NCBI GenBank assembly: GCA_900766815.1
Contig: CAAFWV010000055.1
Location: 1-34,669, forward strand
Origin: Lachnospiraceae bacterium
Lineage (GTDB): Bacteria; Bacillota; Clostridia; Lachnospirales; Lachnospiraceae
Direction of reading: 5' to 3'
Length of the DNA: 34,669 nt
The notes below the pieces were generated by a model. It made no database searches. It was not told the DNA's origin and saw nothing but the letters and a program-made list of their open reading frames with translations. This document shows, one piece after another, positions 32,586 to 34,669 of this stretch. Both the position numbers and the translations under genes were made by a program. The stretch's first letter is position 1. Each line of letters begins with the position of its first letter.

Positions 32586-32639
32586 AGTATACATATCCCC
32601 CATATCATGCCGTTACCAATTTGGTGTAAAATTTGGTAA
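32586..32639 (-). promoter_or_regulatory. Operator-like inverted repeat and possible -10 box before the ABC cluster
   Basis: Upstream of the ATPase gene, TTACCAA and TTGGTAA (32613-32619 and 32633-32639) form an inverted repeat with a 13-bp centre, and ACCAATTTGGT (32615-32625) is itself a palindrome. Reading on, TATACT (32586-32591) resembles a -10 box but has no good -35. A repressor or activator controlling the cluster could bind here. No regulator gene is next to it. Confidence 0.4.
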
Positions 32640-32668
32640 ACACTTTGTTAAAAAATGTCAAAAAGATA

Positions 32669-32705
32669 AAAGAAAAAGCCACGATATACCTTGGTATATC
32701 GTGGC
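32669..32705 (-). terminator. Intrinsic terminator after the ZIP transporter gene
   Basis: A near-perfect stem, GCCACGATATACC with GGTATATCGTGGC (32693-32705 and 32678-32690), has a two-base turn and is followed on the minus strand by TTTTTCTTTT. It ends the ZIP gene and is just upstream of the ABC cluster's regulatory region. Confidence 0.93.
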
Positions 32706-32737
32706 CGGTCATCTGGCTGTATATAAATTATATAGTA

Positions 32738-33520
32738 TCATCCCAGTGCAATATCAAGAATCATCATTACAACAAATCCGAGCAAAAAGGCTACCGTAGC
32801 CATATTGGAGTGATCGTCTGAAGACATATCCGGAATCAGCTCCTCAACAACTACATATATCATCGCACCGGCTGCAAAGCTTAGCAGAATCGGCATATAC
32901 GGAACGATAAGCGAAGCAAGCAGTATGGTTACGAAGCCCGCGATAGGCTCGACCGCTCCTGACAGAACGCCCTGCAGACACGCCCTTGCTTTGCTCATGC
33001 CGTTAGCATGAAGCGGCATGGAGATGATGGCACCCTCCGGAAAGTTCTGGATTGCAATTCCAATCGACAGTGACAGCGCTGCAGTAAAGGTCACAAGTGG
33101 ATTGCCCTGCATCCAGCTTGCAAAAAGAACTCCGACTGCCATACCTTCGGGAATATTATGTATTACCACCGCCAGAACGAGCATAGTATTCTTCTTGAGA
33201 TTGGTCTTGGGTCCTTCCACTGTCTCGTCTATGTGCATGTGAGGCGTCAGCGTATCGATTAATAGAAGAAATGCCATTCCGAGACAGAAGCCTATTGAGG
33301 TTGGTATGACAGCCTTCTTACCCATGCTTTCTGAGGCCTGCTCAACGGCAGGAATAAGCAGACTCCAGAACGATGCAGACAGCATGACTCCTGCCGCAAA
33401 GCCCGTCAGAGCCTTCTGCAGTGAATGTTTCATCCCGTTTTTCATAAACAGGACCATCATAGCTCCTAAGGCCGTTCCGGCAAAAGGAACCATAAGTCCG
33501 ATTATTAAATTTATATCCAT
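32738..33520 (-). CDS. ZIP-family divalent metal transporter (ZupT-like)
   Basis: The product has 260 residues, about eight membrane segments and an acidic C-terminus. Family metal-site motifs are HNIPEGMAVG (about residues 118-127) and NFPEGAIISMP (about 157-167), with EELIPDM near the end. ZIP proteins import zinc, iron or manganese down a gradient; the specific metal cannot be told. The start ATG has AGGAGG upstream. The gene has its own strong terminator. No zinc- or iron-box operator was recognised upstream. Confidence 0.93.
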   Translation of the reverse strand: MDINLIIGLMVPFAGTALGAMMVLFMKNGMKHSLQKALTGFAAGVMLSASFWSLLIPAVEQASESMGKKAVIPTSIGFCLGMAFLLLIDTLTPHMHIDETVEGPKTNLKKNTMLVLAVVIHNIPEGMAVGVLFASWMQGNPLVTFTAALSLSIGIAIQNFPEGAIISMPLHANGMSKARACLQGVLSGAVEPIAGFVTILLASLIVPYMPILLSFAAGAMIYVVVEELIPDMSSDDHSNMATVAFLLGFVVMMILDIALG

Positions 33521-33922
33521 TAGTTTCCTCCTGTGTTTTCTTAACCGGAATCCGGATTTCTAAGAGTCAGTCATCCTCTGTATCCCTGTTCCGGACTCCA
33601 TCAATATAGCTCTCTCTAATATTACCACATATTTCGTTACCGTTGTCTTCTATATATAAATATTACTTCATAGGTCTTATGGAAATCATCATAGGAACCC
33701 TTGTGATAAATAATTCCAAGACTAACGTCTTTTCGGAATTGAAATAAGATCTCCGGTGATGTAAGATTTGTGGTAGTGATGATGATTTTTAATTGGTAGT
33801 ATATTGGTTTTATTAGTGATATTGCTTTTATTAGTGATATTGATGGAATTAATGGATAGCGTGGTTTATCCAAGTGTTGATCTACTATGTTTTAGGACTT
33901 GAAATAAGATGAGGGAAAAAAT
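33521..33922. other. 402-nt intergenic region between divergent ZIP and EamA genes
   Basis: No gene is supported here. The half next to the ZIP gene has short inverted pieces around TCCGGA. A hairpin at 33712-33740 pairs AATTCC/GGAATT and AAGAC/GTCTT. A tandem 18-bp repeat lies at 33807-33842. The 12-mer TTGAAATAAGAT occurs at 33739-33750 and again at 33899-33910, just before the EamA ribosome binding site. No good promoter pair was found for either gene, and no riboswitch was recognised. Confidence 0.5.
33807..33842. repeat. Tandem 18-bp direct repeat
   Basis: TTTTATTAGTGATATTG occurs twice in a row (33808-33824 and 33826-33842) with a period of 18. The copies are identical except for the base that precedes each. 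It is a short sequence duplication in an AT-rich intergenic region, of no clear function. Confidence 0.8.
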
Positions 33923-34336
33923 ATGTGGTTCGTATTTGCTTTATTATCAGCGATATTTGCGGCGTTAACTTCAATTCTTGCAAAGATTGGCATTAGCGAA
34001 GTCAATTCTAATCTTGCAACAGCGATTCGTACTGTAGTTGTTGTGGCAATGTCATGGGGAATGGTATTCTTAACACAGGCCCAGAGCGGTCTTTCTTCTA
34101 TTACTAAGAAAAGCTGGATATTCCTTATACTGTCAGGTCTGGCAACCGGCGCCTCATGGCTGTGTTATTACAAAGCTCTTCAGCTTGGAGAAGCATCCAA
34201 GGTTGTACCAATAGACAAGCTTAGCGTTGTCATTACTATAATCCTTGCCTTCTTGTTCTTACATGAATCCTTTACCGCCAAGTCGCTGATCGGTTGCATT
34301 CTTATTGCAGCCGGAACACTGATAATGGTAGTTTAA
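33923..34336 (+). CDS. Single-domain EamA/DMT-family transporter
   Basis: This is the only plus-strand gene. It encodes 137 residues with about five membrane segments. The segments WLCYYKALQLGEASKVVPIDKLSVV and LIGCILIAAGTLIMVV match the short single-EamA-domain transporters. Full two-domain EamA exporters have about 290 residues, but single-domain forms of about 140 residues occur in many bacteria and probably dimerise, so this is not a truncation. The ATG has GAGGG seven bases upstream. Substrate unknown. The inverted-repeat array begins 30 nt after the stop. Confidence 0.85.
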   Translation: MWFVFALLSAIFAALTSILAKIGISEVNSNLATAIRTVVVVAMSWGMVFLTQAQSGLSSITKKSWIFLILSGLATGASWLCYYKALQLGEASKVVPIDKLSVVITIILAFLFLHESFTAKSLIGCILIAAGTLIMVV

Positions 34337-34365
34337 TATTTACTCTGTGAATAAAAATTGATGAA

Positions 34366-34666
34366 TTCCGATGTATTTTGTTTGTTTTGCCTGCTTGCGC
34401 GGGAATACGCTACAAGGGAAAGCGAGTAGAATCGCGGGAAATTAATTGATATACATCGGAATTAGAAGAAAACTTGGGTTTCCGATGTATGCTGGGTTTT
34501 GATACATCGGGATTGCTATGAATTGATGAATTCCGATGTATTTTGTTTTGACAATTATGGGCGATACATCGGAACTGGCCTGTATTGGCCCATCCCGATG
34601 TATATTTTAGATAGATTTGAACCCACGTACATCGGGATGGGCATTGAAATCTCAATCCCGATGTAT
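34366..34666. repeat. Array of alternating inverted 11-nt repeats, four fixed-geometry units
   Basis: Nine copies of TTCCGATGTAT or its complement (third base T or C) strictly alternate in strand, starting at 34366, 34451, 34480, 34502, 34531, 34564, 34593, 34627 and 34656. They form four 40-nt units (34451-34490, 34502-34541, 34564-34603, 34627-34666). Each unit has left arm ATACATCGGAA-like, an 18-nt variable core, and right arm TTCCGATGTAT-like. The distance from left-arm start to right-arm start is always 29. Between units are 11, 22 and 23 nt. The first copy (34366-34376) is a lone right arm, 74 nt from the first unit. Neighbouring arms of different units pair even longer (15 bp between 34588-34602 and 34628-34642). 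The array reaches the window edge. Confidence 0.85.
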
Positions 34667-34669
34667 CGC

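Noticed and set aside
32656..32661. TTGACA as -35 box of the ABC cluster
   Set aside because: At 16 to 18 nt downstream only TACCAA/ACCAAA occur, a poor -10, and the hexamer is in the tail of the ZIP terminator.
33637..33873. 78-codon minus-strand frame between the ZIP and EamA genes
   Set aside because: AT-rich, contains the tandem 18-bp repeat (ISLIKAISLIK reading), no ribosome binding site or recognisable family.
33923..34336. EamA gene as a truncated pseudogene
   Set aside because: Single-domain EamA proteins of this length are a recognised form, and the start, ribosome binding site and stop are all normal.
34410..34655. 81-codon minus-strand open frame across the inverted-repeat array
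   Set aside because: It is made of the repeats themselves, has no ribosome binding site, and unit spacing is not a consistent multiple of three, so it cannot be a repeated protein.
34366..34666. CRISPR array
   Set aside because: The repeats are only 11 nt and alternate in orientation; spacers are short and uneven, and no cas gene is present.

Overview
The window is a chromosomal segment from a Gram-positive, moderate-to-low G+C Clostridia, most likely a Lachnospiraceae (Butyrivibrio/Lachnospira/Roseburia-like). The evidence is a Firmicutes-type L10 leader attenuator, a zinc-type S14, lipoproteins of the 'MKRKALSLLM...LAGC' style, and a FliD-like flagellar cap protein. I cannot name a species from the sequence alone. 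Every gene except the last is on the minus strand, so the main text below runs from high to low coordinates.

Right end (about 26.5-34.7 kb): a single-domain EamA transporter (the only plus-strand gene) is followed by an array of alternating inverted 11-nt repeats that runs to the window edge. Next come a ZIP-family metal transporter and a six-gene cluster: ABC ATPase, two permeases, UgpB-like binding lipoprotein, cytoplasmic glycerophosphodiester phosphodiesterase and HAD-IIA phosphatase. Together these look like uptake and stepwise breakdown of glycerophosphodiesters or glycerol-3-phosphate.

Middle (18.8-26.4 kb): an orphan FliD-like gene has a sigma-28-like promoter. Next is the rpmG-secE-nusG-rplK-rplA operon, with its promoter and terminator. 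A CapA-type metallophosphatase gene follows, and its extended -10 box sits so close to the ATG that the mRNA is probably leaderless. The rplJ-rplL operon comes next, with a complete promoter, L10 leader and attenuator, and a strong terminator. Last is a lipoprotein in which an FKBP/trigger-factor-like chaperone replaces the usual direct rplL-rpoB junction.

Left (0-18.8 kb): rpoB-rpoC has its own promoter and a strong terminator. It is followed directly by the S10-spc superoperon (S10, L3, L4, L23, L2, S19, L22, S3, L16, L29, S17, L14, L24, L5, S14, S8, L6, L18, S5, L30, L15, SecY), which has its own promoter and a roughly 250-nt structured leader. The str genes (rpsL, rpsG, fusA, tuf) that usually lie between rpoC and rpsJ are absent here. 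The core genes are intact, with tight spacing and several one-base TAATG stop/start overlaps.

The most unusual material is the inverted-repeat array at 34366-34666, whose units have exactly constant geometry. Other points worth attention are the single-gene insertions (capA, the PPIase lipoprotein, fliD) in the core transcription/translation region and the likely leaderless capA transcript. No rRNA, tRNA, CRISPR array, transposase or integrase was seen.
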